This document shows, piece after piece, positions 51,881 through 60,760 of a stretch of DNA of 64,000 nucleotides (position 1 is its first letter; every line of letters starts with the position of its first letter). This DNA comes from Kineosporiaceae bacterium. GTDB lineage: Bacteria; Actinomycetota; Actinomycetes; Actinomycetales; Kineosporiaceae. Under the pieces are notes generated by a model. That model was not told where the DNA came from and ran no database searches. It was given only the letters and a program-made list of their open reading frames with translations. The stretch is from the NCBI GenBank assembly GCA_016713225.1, contig JADJPO010000003.1, positions 620,001 to 684,000 on the forward strand, given 5' to 3'. The position numbers were made by a program, and so were the translations under genes.

Positions 51881-52739
51881 GAACGCGGAACTGCTGGTCA
51901 TCACCGGGATGTCGGGGGCCGGCCGGTCGACCGCGGGCAAGGTGCTCGAGGATCTGGGGTGGTACCTGGTCGACAACCTGCCGCCGGCGCTGATCTCCTC
52001 CTTGGTCGACCTGGTCAGCAAGACCGCTCCCGAGGTGGGCCACCTGGCGGTCGCTGTCGACGTCCGGGGCCGGTCGTTCTTCTCGGCGCTGAACCAGGCC
52101 CTGGCCGAACTGGCCGAACGGGGGATCGGCCACCGGTTGCTGTTCCTGGACGCCGAGGACAGCGCTCTGGTGCGCCGGTTCGAATCCGTGCGCCGCCCCC
52201 ACCCGTTGCAGGGCGAGGGCCGGCTGCTGGACGGCATCCAACGCGAACGTGAGCTGCTCACCGAGCTGCGGGGCCGGGCCGACACCGTGATCGACACCTC
52301 TCACCTGAACGTGCACCAGCTGTCGGCCAAGGTGGCGCAGGCCTTCGGTGACGCCGGCGGCCCAGGGCTACGGCTGACCGTGATGTCGTTCGGGTTCAAG
52401 TACGGCATTCCGCTGGACGCCGATCATGTCGCCGACGTGCGCTTCCTGCCCAACCCGTTCTGGATCCCCGAGCTGCGGCCACGGACCGGTCTGGACACCT
52501 CGGTGAGCAGCTACGTGCTCTCGCAGGAGGGGGCCAAGGAGTTTCTCGAGTACTACGCCCAGACCCTGCAGCCGGTGCTCGGCGGGTACGTTCGCGAGAA
52601 CAAGCGCTACGCGACCATCGCTGTCGGGTGCACCGGGGGGAAGCACCGATCGGTGGCCATGGCCGAGGCGCTGGCGCGAATGCTCGGCGCGGAGGGCGTG
52701 CGCGCCACCACGGTCCATCGAGACCTGGGGCGGGAGTGA
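51873..52739 (+). CDS. rapZ: RNase adapter / nucleotide-binding protein RapZ (YvcJ)
   Basis: A 288-residue P-loop protein. Walker A GMSGAGRSTAGKVLE, then LVDNLPP, LFLDAEDSALVRRFESVRRPHPL in two pieces, and the C-terminal domain with GCTGGKHRSVAMAEALA. In E. coli RapZ controls glmZ RNA and glucosamine-6-phosphate level; in Gram-positives YvcJ affects competence and sporulation, and the RNA link is unproven. The start is TTG 51873 inside the end of uvrC with GGGAGAG upstream. It overlaps yvcK by GTGA. Confidence 0.93.
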   Translation: MSENAELLVITGMSGAGRSTAGKVLEDLGWYLVDNLPPALISSLVDLVSKTAPEVGHLAVAVDVRGRSFFSALNQALAELAERGIGHRLLFLDAEDSALVRRFESVRRPHPLQGEGRLLDGIQRERELLTELRGRADTVIDTSHLNVHQLSAKVAQAFGDAGGPGLRLTVMSFGFKYGIPLDADHVADVRFLPNPFWIPELRPRTGLDTSVSSYVLSQEGAKEFLEYYAQTLQPVLGGYVRENKRYATIAVGCTGGKHRSVAMAEALARMLGAEGVRATTVHRDLGRE

Positions 52740-53719
52740 TCGGGCGCAGTGGCCCGGGCGCTGTCGTGGCGCTGGGGGGTGGCCATGGTCTGGCTGCCTC
52801 GCTGCAGGCATTGCGCCACTTGACCGATCGGCTCACGGCGGTGGTCACGGTGGCCGACGACGGCGGCAGCTCCGGACGGCTGCGCCGCGAGTTCGGCGTG
52901 CTGCCCCCCGGCGACCTGCGCATGGCGCTGTCGGCCCTGTGTGAGGACGGCGAGTGGGGGCGACTGTGGCGTGATGTGCTTCAGCACCGATTCCACAGCA
53001 CCGGCCCGATGGACAATCACTCCCTGGGCAATCTCCTGATCGTGGCCCTCTGGCAACGGCTGGAGGATCCCGTGGCGGGGTTGGACTGGGTGGGCCGGTT
53101 GCTCGGTGCGCGCGGCCGCGTGTTGCCGATGGCGGCCGTCCCGCTCGAGATCGAGGCTTCGGTGCGCGGTCTGGACGCGGCCGATCCGGACGCCGTACGC
53201 ATCGTGCGTGGGCAGGTGGCCGTCGCCAAGACCGCCGGGGACGTCGCCGAGGTCCACCTGGTGCCCCGCCGGCCCCCGGCGTGTCCGGAGGCCGTGGCGG
53301 CTGTCCGTGACGCCGACTGGGTGGTGCTCGGGCCGGGCTCGTGGTTCACCAGCGTGCTGCCGCACCTGATGGTGCCCGAGCTGGCCGTCGCGCTACACGA
53401 GACCTCCGCCCGGCGATGCGTGACCATGAACCTCAGCGCTCAGGCCGAGACGCGGGGGCTGAGTGCCCAAGCTCACCTCGAAGTGCTCGCCGATCATGCG
53501 CCGGGGCTGACCATCGACCTGGTGTTGGCCGACCCCTCGGCTGTCGAGGACGCCGAGGCCCTCGACCGTGTCGCGCGCCGGCTCGGCGCCCGGCTGGTGA
53601 TGCGCCAGGTCGGGCTGGGCGACGGTACCGCCCGCCACGACGCCCTGCGCCTGGCCGCCGCCTACCGCGATGCCTTCGCCGGAGTGGTCGGCGACGTGGT
53701 CCGCGAGGCCGGCCGATGA
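52736..53719 (+). CDS. yvcK: Gluconeogenesis factor YvcK / CuvA-like
   Basis: A 327-residue member of the CofD/YvcK fold. Motifs: VVALGGGHGLAASLQAL, VVTVADDGGSSGRLR, LPPGDLRMALSAL, NHSLGNLLIVAL and LGPGSWFTSVLPHL. YvcK proteins bind UDP-sugars and are needed for cell-wall building under gluconeogenic growth; in mycobacteria the protein is called CuvA. The GTG start overlaps the rapZ stop. Confidence 0.94.
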   Translation: MIGRSGPGAVVALGGGHGLAASLQALRHLTDRLTAVVTVADDGGSSGRLRREFGVLPPGDLRMALSALCEDGEWGRLWRDVLQHRFHSTGPMDNHSLGNLLIVALWQRLEDPVAGLDWVGRLLGARGRVLPMAAVPLEIEASVRGLDAADPDAVRIVRGQVAVAKTAGDVAEVHLVPRRPPACPEAVAAVRDADWVVLGPGSWFTSVLPHLMVPELAVALHETSARRCVTMNLSAQAETRGLSAQAHLEVLADHAPGLTIDLVLADPSAVEDAEALDRVARRLGARLVMRQVGLGDGTARHDALRLAAAYRDAFAGVVGDVVREAGR

Positions 53720-53831
53720 CCCGAACCACCCCCCGATCAGCGCGCGTTGGGCGCAACGGGGGCCGAACAGTGGAGGCCCAGGATCGTCAATTGGGATCAG
53801 CAGCCCGGCCGTACGGCAGCGGAGGCGATGG

Positions 53832-53837
53832 CAGGAT
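53832..53837 (+). promoter_or_regulatory. Candidate -10 for whiA
   Basis: CAGGAT (NANNNT) ends 7 nt before ATG 53845. The upstream GGAGGCGATGGCAGG might serve as Shine-Dalgarno for ATG 53845 or 53836 instead. Confidence 0.35.
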
Positions 53838-53844
53838 GTCAGCC

Positions 53845-54825
53845 ATGGCTCTGACGGCGCTGGTGAAGGATGAGCTCAGCCGGCTCCCGGTGACGAAGCC
53901 CTGCTGCCGAAAGGCAGAGGTGTCCGCCACCCTGCGTTTCGCCGGTGGGCTGCACATCGTCAGCGGCCGGATCGTGATCGAGGCCGAGTTGGACACCGGG
54001 CATGCCGCCCGGCGCTTGCGCAAGGACATCGCCGAGGTCTACGGCCACACCAGCGACGTCATCGTGCTGGCTCCCGGGGGACTGCGCCGGGGCAGCCGGT
54101 ACGTCGTCCGCGTGGTGCGGGACGGCGAGTCCCTGGCCCGCCAGACCGGTCTGCTGGACTCGCGCGGCAGGCCGGTGCGGGGGCTGCCCCCTCAGGTGGT
54201 CTCGGGAGCCACCTGCGATGCCGAGGCGGCCTGGCGCGGCGCCTTCCTGGCCCATGGGTCGCTCACCGAGCCCGGACGGTCCTCGGCGCTCGAGGTGACC
54301 TGTCCCGGTCCGGAGGCCGCGTTGGCGCTGGTCGGCGCGGCCCGTCGGCTCGGGGTGCAGTCGAAGGCCCGCGAAGTGCGCGGCATCGACCGAGTGGTGA
54401 TCCGCGACGGCGACACCATCGGCGCCATGTTGATCCGGCTGGGGGCCCACGGCGCCGTGATGGCCTGGGAAGAGCGGCGGATGCGCCGCGAGGTCCGGGC
54501 GACCGCGAACCGGCTGGCGAACTTCGACGACGCCAATCTGCGGCGTTCGGCTCGCGCGGCGGTGGCCGCGGGGGCTCGGGTAGAGCGGGCACTGGAGATC
54601 CTCGGCGAGGAGGTGCCCGACCATCTGCGGGCCGCCGGCACCCTGCGGCTCGAACACAAGCAGGCCAGCCTCGAGGAGCTGGGCCAGCTGGCTGATCCGC
54701 CGATGACCAAGGACGCCGTCGCGGGCCGCATCCGGCGGCTTTTGGCGATGGCCGACAAGCGGGCGAGCGAGCTCGGCGTGCCGGGCACGGAGGCCAATCT
54801 CACCCCGGACATGCTCGACGCCTGA
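53845..54825 (+). CDS. whiA: Sporulation/cell-division regulator WhiA
   Basis: A DNA-binding protein of 326 residues. The N-terminal degenerate LAGLIDADG homing-endonuclease fold starts ALTALVKDELSRLPV, with CCRKAEVSATLRFAGGLHI. The C-terminal helix-turn-helix is LEELGQLADPPMTKDAVAGRIRRL (split near 277-300). In Streptomyces WhiA with WhiB starts sporulation septation; non-sporulating actinobacteria keep it for division control. Length matches the family from ATG 53845; ATG 53836 adds three residues. It closes the uvrC-rapZ-yvcK-whiA set. Confidence 0.95.
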   Translation: MALTALVKDELSRLPVTKPCCRKAEVSATLRFAGGLHIVSGRIVIEAELDTGHAARRLRKDIAEVYGHTSDVIVLAPGGLRRGSRYVVRVVRDGESLARQTGLLDSRGRPVRGLPPQVVSGATCDAEAAWRGAFLAHGSLTEPGRSSALEVTCPGPEAALALVGAARRLGVQSKAREVRGIDRVVIRDGDTIGAMLIRLGAHGAVMAWEERRMRREVRATANRLANFDDANLRRSARAAVAAGARVERALEILGEEVPDHLRAAGTLRLEHKQASLEELGQLADPPMTKDAVAGRIRRLLAMADKRASELGVPGTEANLTPDMLDA

Positions 54826-54832
54826 CCGGTTC

Positions 54833-54887
54833 ACCCACGAACACGACGACGCGCGGCCGACGAGACGTCGGTCACGCGACCGTGGGT
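54833..54887 (+). terminator. Multi-tier hairpin after whiA
   Basis: Outer arms ACCCACG (54833-54839) and CGTGGGT (54881-54887) enclose CGCG/CGCG and an inner CCGACG-AGA-CGTCGG stem. It starts 8 nt after the whiA stop; the imperfect pairing makes termination likely but not certain. Confidence 0.45.
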
Positions 54888-55061
54888 TGAACAGTGTATG
54901 AAAACGTTCTGATGCGATCCGGCCGGGTGGACCTTCGGGACCATCGACCTGCACCTGCGAGCGCCGGGCCCGGTTGGGTCGTACGCAGGGGTAACCCATA
55001 GGGTTGCCGTATCTGACCACACGTAGCGACGCCGTCACCGGCGTCCAGGGAGGATCTTGAC

Positions 55062-56060
<999 letters not shown>

Positions 56061-56085
56061 TCCGTCCGCACGACCACAGCCACAC

Positions 56086-56121
56086 TCGGGTGGGCGTGCG
56101 CCACGGCGCACGCCCACCCGA
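56086..56121 (+). terminator. 16-bp hairpin between gap and pgk
   Basis: TCGGGTGGGCGTGCGC and its exact complement flank the loop CACG, beginning 25 nt after the gap stop. No U-tract. Probably makes gap mRNA more abundant or stable than pgk-tpiA. Confidence 0.7.
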
Positions 56122-56180
56122 CTGGCATCAGCACGTCACCACCCTGCAGCCACATCTCGCCGCAACTGGGAGCCGAAGTC

Positions 56181-57389
56181 ATGACAACGCTGGACGACCT
56201 GGGTGACGTGCGCGGCAAGCGCGTCCTGGTCCGCTCCGACCTGAACGTCCCGCTCGACAAGCAGACCGGTACGACCATCACGGACGACGGCCGCATCCGG
56301 GCCTCGCTCCCGACGATCAAGGCGCTGACGGACGCCGGTGCAAAGGTCATCGTGGTGGCGCACCTCGGCCGGCCGAAGGGCGCCCCGGACCCCAAGTTCA
56401 CCTTGGCTCCGGTGGCCGCGCGGCTGGGCGAGTTGCTCGGCAGCCCGGTGGCCTTCGCCACCGACACCGTGGGTCCGTCGGCGCAACAGGTGGTGGCCGA
56501 CCTCGCCGACGGGCATGTCGCCGTGCTCGAGAACATCCGCTTCAACGCCGGTGAGACCAGCAAGGACGAGGCCGAGCGCGGCGCGTTCGCCGACCAGCTC
56601 GCCGCTCTGGCCGACGTCTATGTCTCGGACGGCTTCGGCGTGGTGCACCGCAAGCAGGCCAGCGTCTACGACGTGGCCCAGCGGCTGCCGCACGCCATGG
56701 GTGGTCTGGTGGCCGCCGAGGTGCAGGTGCTGCGCCGACTGACCGTCGACCCGGCGCGTCCCTACGTCGTCGTCCTGGGTGGCTCCAAGGTGAGCGACAA
56801 GCTCGGCGTGATCGCCAACCTGATGAACACGGCCGACAGGCTGATCATCGGTGGTGGCATGCTCTTCACCTTCTTGAAGGCGCAGGGCCACGAGGTCGGC
56901 ACCAGCCTGCTCGAGGCCGACCAGCTCGACGTCGTGCGGGGCTACCTGGCCACGGCTGCCGAGAAGGGCGTCGAGGTCGTGCTGCCGGTCGACGTGGTCG
57001 CCGCGACCGCCTTCGCCGCCGACGCCGAGCACGACGTGTACGGCGTCGACGCCATCCCCGCCGACCGGATGGGCCTGGACATCGGCCCGCAGTCGGCTGC
57101 CCTGTTCACCACCAAGATCGCCGACGCGAAGACCGTGTTCTGGAACGGCCCGATGGGCGTGTTCGAGATGGAGCCCTACGCGGCCGGCACCAAGGCCGTG
57201 GCCCAGGTGCTGACCGAGGTCACCGCCAACGGCGGTCTCACCGTGGTCGGCGGTGGCGACTCGGCTGCCGCGGTGCGCAAGCTCGGCTTTGCCGACTCGG
57301 CCTTCGGCCACATCTCCACCGGCGGCGGCGCGTCGCTGGAATACCTCGAGGGCAAGACCCTGCCCGGCATCTCGATCCTGGAAGGTTGA
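56181..57389 (+). CDS. pgk: Phosphoglycerate kinase
   Basis: Transfers phosphate from 1,3-bisphosphoglycerate to ADP. The 402-residue, two-domain enzyme has KRVLVRSDLNVPL at the N-terminus, VVAHLGRPKG, LENIRFNAGE, the ADP region VVLGGSKVSDKLGVI and GGGDSAAAVRKLG. GGGAG lies upstream of the ATG. It follows gap by 120 bp and precedes tpiA by 3 bp. Confidence 0.97.
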   Translation: MTTLDDLGDVRGKRVLVRSDLNVPLDKQTGTTITDDGRIRASLPTIKALTDAGAKVIVVAHLGRPKGAPDPKFTLAPVAARLGELLGSPVAFATDTVGPSAQQVVADLADGHVAVLENIRFNAGETSKDEAERGAFADQLAALADVYVSDGFGVVHRKQASVYDVAQRLPHAMGGLVAAEVQVLRRLTVDPARPYVVVLGGSKVSDKLGVIANLMNTADRLIIGGGMLFTFLKAQGHEVGTSLLEADQLDVVRGYLATAAEKGVEVVLPVDVVAATAFAADAEHDVYGVDAIPADRMGLDIGPQSAALFTTKIADAKTVFWNGPMGVFEMEPYAAGTKAVAQVLTEVTANGGLTVVGGGDSAAAVRKLGFADSAFGHISTGGGASLEYLEGKTLPGISILEG

Positions 57390-57392
57390 TTC

Positions 57393-58187
57393 GTGGCGAC
57401 CACGCGCGTCCCGCTGATGGCGGGCAACTGGAAGATGAACCTGGACCACCAGCAGGCCACCCACCTGGTGCAGAAGCTGGCCTGGACGCTCTCCGACGGC
57501 AAGCACGACTACGAGCAGGTCGAGGTGGCGGTCATCCCGCCGTTCACCGACATCCGCTCGGTGCAGACCCTGGTCGACGGCGACAAGCTCGGCCTGAAGT
57601 ACGGCGCACAGGACATCTCCGCACACGACTCCGGCGCCTACACCGGTGAGATCAGCGGGGCGTTCCTGGCCAAGCTCGGCTGCACCTACGCCGTGATCGG
57701 TCACAGCGAGCGCCGCGAATACCACGGTGAGGACGAGGCCGTGGTGAACGCCAAGGTGAAGGCGGCCTACAAGCACGGGCTCACCCCGATCATGTGTGTG
57801 GGCGAGGTGTTGGAGATCCGCAAGGAGGGCCGGCACATCGAGCACACGCTGGCGCAGGTCGTCGGTGGTCTCGAGGGTCTGCCCGCCGACCAGGCGGCCA
57901 GCATCGTCATCGCCTACGAGCCGGTGTGGGCCATCGGTACCGGCGAGGTGGCCACCCCGGCCGACGCCCAGGAGGTCTGCGGCGCCATTCGCACCAAGCT
58001 GGCCGAGCTCTACTCGGCCGAGCTGGCGGCCGGCGTCCGGGTGCTCTACGGCGGGTCGGTGAAGGCGAGCAACGTCGCCTCGATCATGTCCGAGCCGGAC
58101 GTCGACGGCGCCCTGGTCGGTGGCGCGAGCCTGGACGCCGCGGAGTTCGCCTCGATCGCCCGGTACCGCAGCCACGTCACGGCGTGA
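57393..58187 (+). CDS. tpiA: Triose-phosphate isomerase
   Basis: Interconverts DHAP and GAP. The 264-residue barrel has the catalytic Lys in MAGNWKMNL, catalytic His in VIGHSERREY, catalytic Glu in IAYEPVWAIGTG and the phosphate loop YGGSVKASN. GTG start with GGAAGG upstream, 3 bp after pgk. Confidence 0.97.
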   Translation: MATTRVPLMAGNWKMNLDHQQATHLVQKLAWTLSDGKHDYEQVEVAVIPPFTDIRSVQTLVDGDKLGLKYGAQDISAHDSGAYTGEISGAFLAKLGCTYAVIGHSERREYHGEDEAVVNAKVKAAYKHGLTPIMCVGEVLEIRKEGRHIEHTLAQVVGGLEGLPADQAASIVIAYEPVWAIGTGEVATPADAQEVCGAIRTKLAELYSAELAAGVRVLYGGSVKASNVASIMSEPDVDGALVGGASLDAAEFASIARYRSHVTA

Positions 58188-58239
58188 GCTCTCGCAACTG
58201 CTGCGATGCGCCATGGCGGGAGCACGCCCGGACATCGCT

Positions 58240-58245
58240 TAGGCT
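58240..58245 (+). promoter_or_regulatory. -10 box for leaderless secG
   Basis: TAGGCT ends 6 nt before ATG 58252; no Shine-Dalgarno. It would give secG-rbpA a promoter separate from the glycolytic genes. Confidence 0.6.
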
Positions 58246-58251
58246 GAGCGC

Positions 58252-58497
58252 ATGACGGCGGCTCGAATCACGCTGCAGGTCCTCCTGCTGCTGACCAGTC
58301 TGGTGCTGACCTTGTTGATCCTGCTGCACAAGGGTCGTGGCGGCGGTCTGTCCGACATGTTCGGGGGCGGCTCGGCGTCGTCGCTGGGCTCCAGCGGCGT
58401 GGCCGAGCGGAACCTCAACCGGTTCACCATCGCCATCGCCCTGGTGTGGACGGTGGTCATCATCCTGCTCGGCGTGATGGATCGATTCGCCGCGTAA
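58252..58497 (+). CDS. secG: Protein translocase subunit SecG
   Basis: An 81-residue membrane subunit of SecYEG with two helices (about 4-23 and 56-78) and the cytoplasmic loop LLHKGRGGGLSDMFGGGS typical of the family. Its place directly after tpiA and before rbpA is conserved in actinobacteria. Leaderless by its promoter. Confidence 0.93.
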   Translation: MTAARITLQVLLLLTSLVLTLLILLHKGRGGGLSDMFGGGSASSLGSSGVAERNLNRFTIAIALVWTVVIILLGVMDRFAA

Positions 58498-58538
58498 TCG
58501 CGCGGTTCGGCAAGTTCTCGACCTGAGGAGGAACATCG

Positions 58539-58889
58539 GTGGCCAGTGGCAACGCCATCCGGGGGAGTCGTGTCGGTGCCGGGCCCATGGGCGAGGCCGA
58601 GCGGGGGGAGACGGCCCCCAGGTTCCGGGTGTCGTACTGGTGCGCCAACGGCCACGAGACCCAGCCCAGCTTCTCGGAGGAGGCCGGTGTCTCGCCGCCG
58701 GAGACCTGGGACTGCCCGCGCTGCGGCTTCCCGGCCGGTCAGGACCAGAACAATCCGCCCTCGGCACCCAAGAACGAGCCCTACAAGACCCACCTGGCGT
58801 ATGTGAAGGAGCGGCGGAGCGACGCCGACGGCGAGGCCATCCTGGCCGAAGCCCTGGAGTCGCTGCGCAGCCGCAAGATCATTCGCTGA
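58539..58889 (+). CDS. rbpA: RNA polymerase-binding protein RbpA
   Basis: An actinobacterial activator that binds the principal sigma factor and stabilises open complexes. The 116-residue protein has a flexible N-terminal arm with NAIRGSRVGAGPMGEAERG, the core domain (YWCANGHETQPSF, CPRCGFPAG) with three cysteines positioned for zinc, and the sigma-binding C-terminal helices (THLAYVKERRSDADGEAIL). GTG start with GAGGAGGAA. It ends 5 bp before the nested inverted repeat. Confidence 0.95.
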   Translation: MASGNAIRGSRVGAGPMGEAERGETAPRFRVSYWCANGHETQPSFSEEAGVSPPETWDCPRCGFPAGQDQNNPPSAPKNEPYKTHLAYVKERRSDADGEAILAEALESLRSRKIIR

Positions 58890-58894
58890 CCCAA

Positions 58895-58985
58895 CCCTCG
58901 GTGATCAGGTAATCCGTGCACGCTGCCCAGGCCGATCCATCGGCCGAACGGCGCAGAGGTGCACGGATTACCTGATCACCGAGGG
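58895..58985. repeat. 27-bp perfect inverted repeat with nested hairpins
   Basis: The arms 58895-58921 and 58959-58985 are exact complements over 27 bp. The 37-nt centre itself folds: CTGC/GCAG (58923-58926 with 58953-58956) and GGCCGAT/ATCGGCC around 58930-58945. It fills the entire space between convergent rbpA and pgl (it ends 3 nt from the pgl stop), so it can act as a bidirectional terminator; its length and perfection also fit a dispersed palindromic repeat. Confidence 0.85.
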
Positions 58986-58988
58986 GTT

Positions 58989-59744
58989 TCAGATCCGGGG
59001 TGCGGCGGCGCGATCCATCAGCCACAGGGTGCGGGCCCGGCCTCGGGCACCGGCTGCGGGAAGGGCCAACTCACCGGCCCCGGTCAACGCCGCGGCGGCC
59101 GCCGAGGCCTTGTCCGCTCCCGCGACGACCAGCCAGACCTCTCGCGCGGCCCGGATCGCCGGCATGGTCAGCGAGACCCGCTCGGGGGGCGGCTTGGGAC
59201 TGCCCCGAACCCCGATCACGGTGAGTCCGTCGTCCACGCCGGCGTACAGGGCCGGGTGCTCGGGGAACAGCGAGGCCACGTGACCGTCCGGCCCCATGCC
59301 GAGCAGCAGGACATCGAACGAGGGAACCTCGGCGTGATCCTCCGGGCGGGCGTACTGCTTCAGGGTCTGGGCGTACTGGGCAGCCGCATCGTCGACGTCC
59401 ACCGCGTGGTCGGAGGCCGGCATCTCGTGGATCCGCTCGGCCGGGATCGGCACGTGGTCCAGCAAGGCCTCTCGCGCCTGGGTGGCGTTGCGATCGGGGT
59501 GCCCGGTGGGCAGGAAGCGCTCGTCGCCCCACCAGACGTCGAGTGCCGACCAGTCGATCGCGTCACAGGCCGGACTGTTGCGCAGACAGGCCAGACACCA
59601 GATGCCGGTCCCGCCCCCGGTGAGCACGAGGTGCGCGTGCCCCCGCGCCGCTTGGACGTCGACCAGCCGGGTCACCAGCCGCGCCACCACGGCGTGAGCC
59701 AGGACGTCGCTGTCCCGATGGACGACAACAGTCGGCGCCGTCAC
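58989..59744 (-). CDS. pgl: 6-phosphogluconolactonase
   Basis: Hydrolyses 6-phosphogluconolactone in the oxidative pentose phosphate pathway. The 251-residue protein has LVLTGGGTGIWCLACL, VWWGDERFLPTGHPDRN, LLLGMGPDGHVASLFPEH and RVSLTMPAI, all family motifs. The start is the GTG overlapping the opcA stop (GTGA). Last gene of the operon tkt-tal-zwf-opcA-pgl. Confidence 0.95.
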   Translation of the reverse strand: MTAPTVVVHRDSDVLAHAVVARLVTRLVDVQAARGHAHLVLTGGGTGIWCLACLRNSPACDAIDWSALDVWWGDERFLPTGHPDRNATQAREALLDHVPIPAERIHEMPASDHAVDVDDAAAQYAQTLKQYARPEDHAEVPSFDVLLLGMGPDGHVASLFPEHPALYAGVDDGLTVIGVRGSPKPPPERVSLTMPAIRAAREVWLVVAGADKASAAAAALTGAGELALPAAGARGRARTLWLMDRAAAPRI

Positions 59745-60760
59745 GCCGTGGCCTCCGCTGCCGGCTTCTTGGTGGCCGCCGGTTTGGCTGCCGATCCGGC
59801 TGCCGGTTTGGTCGTGGGCTTGGTGGTGGGTTTGGTGGTGGGTTTGGCCGCCAGCAGGGCCATACCCTTGGTGATCACCTCGCCGTAGACGTCGTCCGGG
59901 TCGAGCCGGCGCAACTCCTCGGCCAGGCAGTCGCGATCGGCGCGGGGAGCCAGGGCGATGCGTCGTTCGGGCTGGCCCGGCTGAGTCAGGTGCGCCACGT
60001 GGCCGTCGGGGCGCACCAGATCGATCGGGCCGGAGGCGCGGTCCAGGTGTACCCCGGTCAACCCCGAGCCGGCCTGGGTGCGGATCCGCTTGACCGGGCA
60101 CTTCAGGTAGAACGCCAACCAGGCCGCGAGCAGGTCGCCACTGGGGCTGTCGACCCCCGAGGTCACGGTGGCCGAACGCACCGGCTCGTAGGGCGGCTGA
60201 TCCAGGGCGGCCGCGAGCAGGCCGCGCCACAACGTGATCCGGCTCCAGGCCAGGTCGGTGTCGCCCGGGCGATGGGTGGCGGATCGCTGGGCCAGAGCCC
60301 TGGCCGGCTTGGCGGCCATCGCGGCGTCGGTGATCCGGCGCTGGGCCATGGCACCGATCGGATCGGTCGAGGGTGTCTCGGGCGGGATCCCGGGCCACCA
60401 GGCCACGGTCGGAGCGTCGGGCAGCAGCAACGGCACCACCACGCTGTGACCGTGCTCGGCCAGCGGCCCGTAGAGCCGCAGCACGATCACCTCACTGGCC
60501 CCGGCGTCCCCGCCGACCCGGATCTGAGCGTCCAGCCGGTTCACCCCGCGTCGGGTGCCGCGCACGACGGTGATCACCCTGCAGGGATGCTCCCGGCTGG
60601 CGTCGTTGGCCGCGCCGATGGCCGACTCGGTCTCGCCGTCGTCGGTCACGATGACCAGCGTGAGCACCCGCCCGAGGGCGACCGCGCCGCCGCTGTCACG
60701 CAGCTCGACCAGTTTGCGGTTCAGCGCCGCCGTGGTCGTGTCGGGCAGGTCGATGATCAT
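59741..60760 (-). CDS. opcA: G6PDH assembly protein OpcA
   Basis: Needed for assembly or redox control of glucose-6-phosphate dehydrogenase; always beside zwf in actinobacteria and cyanobacteria. The 339-residue protein has MIIDLPDTTTAALNRKL, WWPGIPPETPS, and ITLWRGLLAAALDQPPYE. The last ~37 residues are a low-complexity tail with repeated KPTT units then Ala/Lys/Pro, encoded by a 12-bp tandem repeat; the tail is outside the conserved domain. The ATG overlaps the zwf stop. Confidence 0.94.
   Translation of the reverse strand: MIIDLPDTTTAALNRKLVELRDSGGAVALGRVLTLVIVTDDGETESAIGAANDASREHPCRVITVVRGTRRGVNRLDAQIRVGGDAGASEVIVLRLYGPLAEHGHSVVVPLLLPDAPTVAWWPGIPPETPSTDPIGAMAQRRITDAAMAAKPARALAQRSATHRPGDTDLAWSRITLWRGLLAAALDQPPYEPVRSATVTSGVDSPSGDLLAAWLAFYLKCPVKRIRTQAGSGLTGVHLDRASGPIDLVRPDGHVAHLTQPGQPERRIALAPRADRDCLAEELRRLDPDDVYGEVITKGMALLAAKPTTKPTTKPTTKPAAGSAAKPAATKKPAAEATA
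59805..59846. repeat. 12-bp tandem repeat coding the OpcA tail
   Basis: About 3.5 copies of GGTTTGGTGGTG (one unit GGTTTGGTCGTG, one GGCTTGGTGGTG), read on the reverse strand as repeated Lys-Pro-Thr-Thr. Length variation by slippage would stay in frame. Confidence 0.8.
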
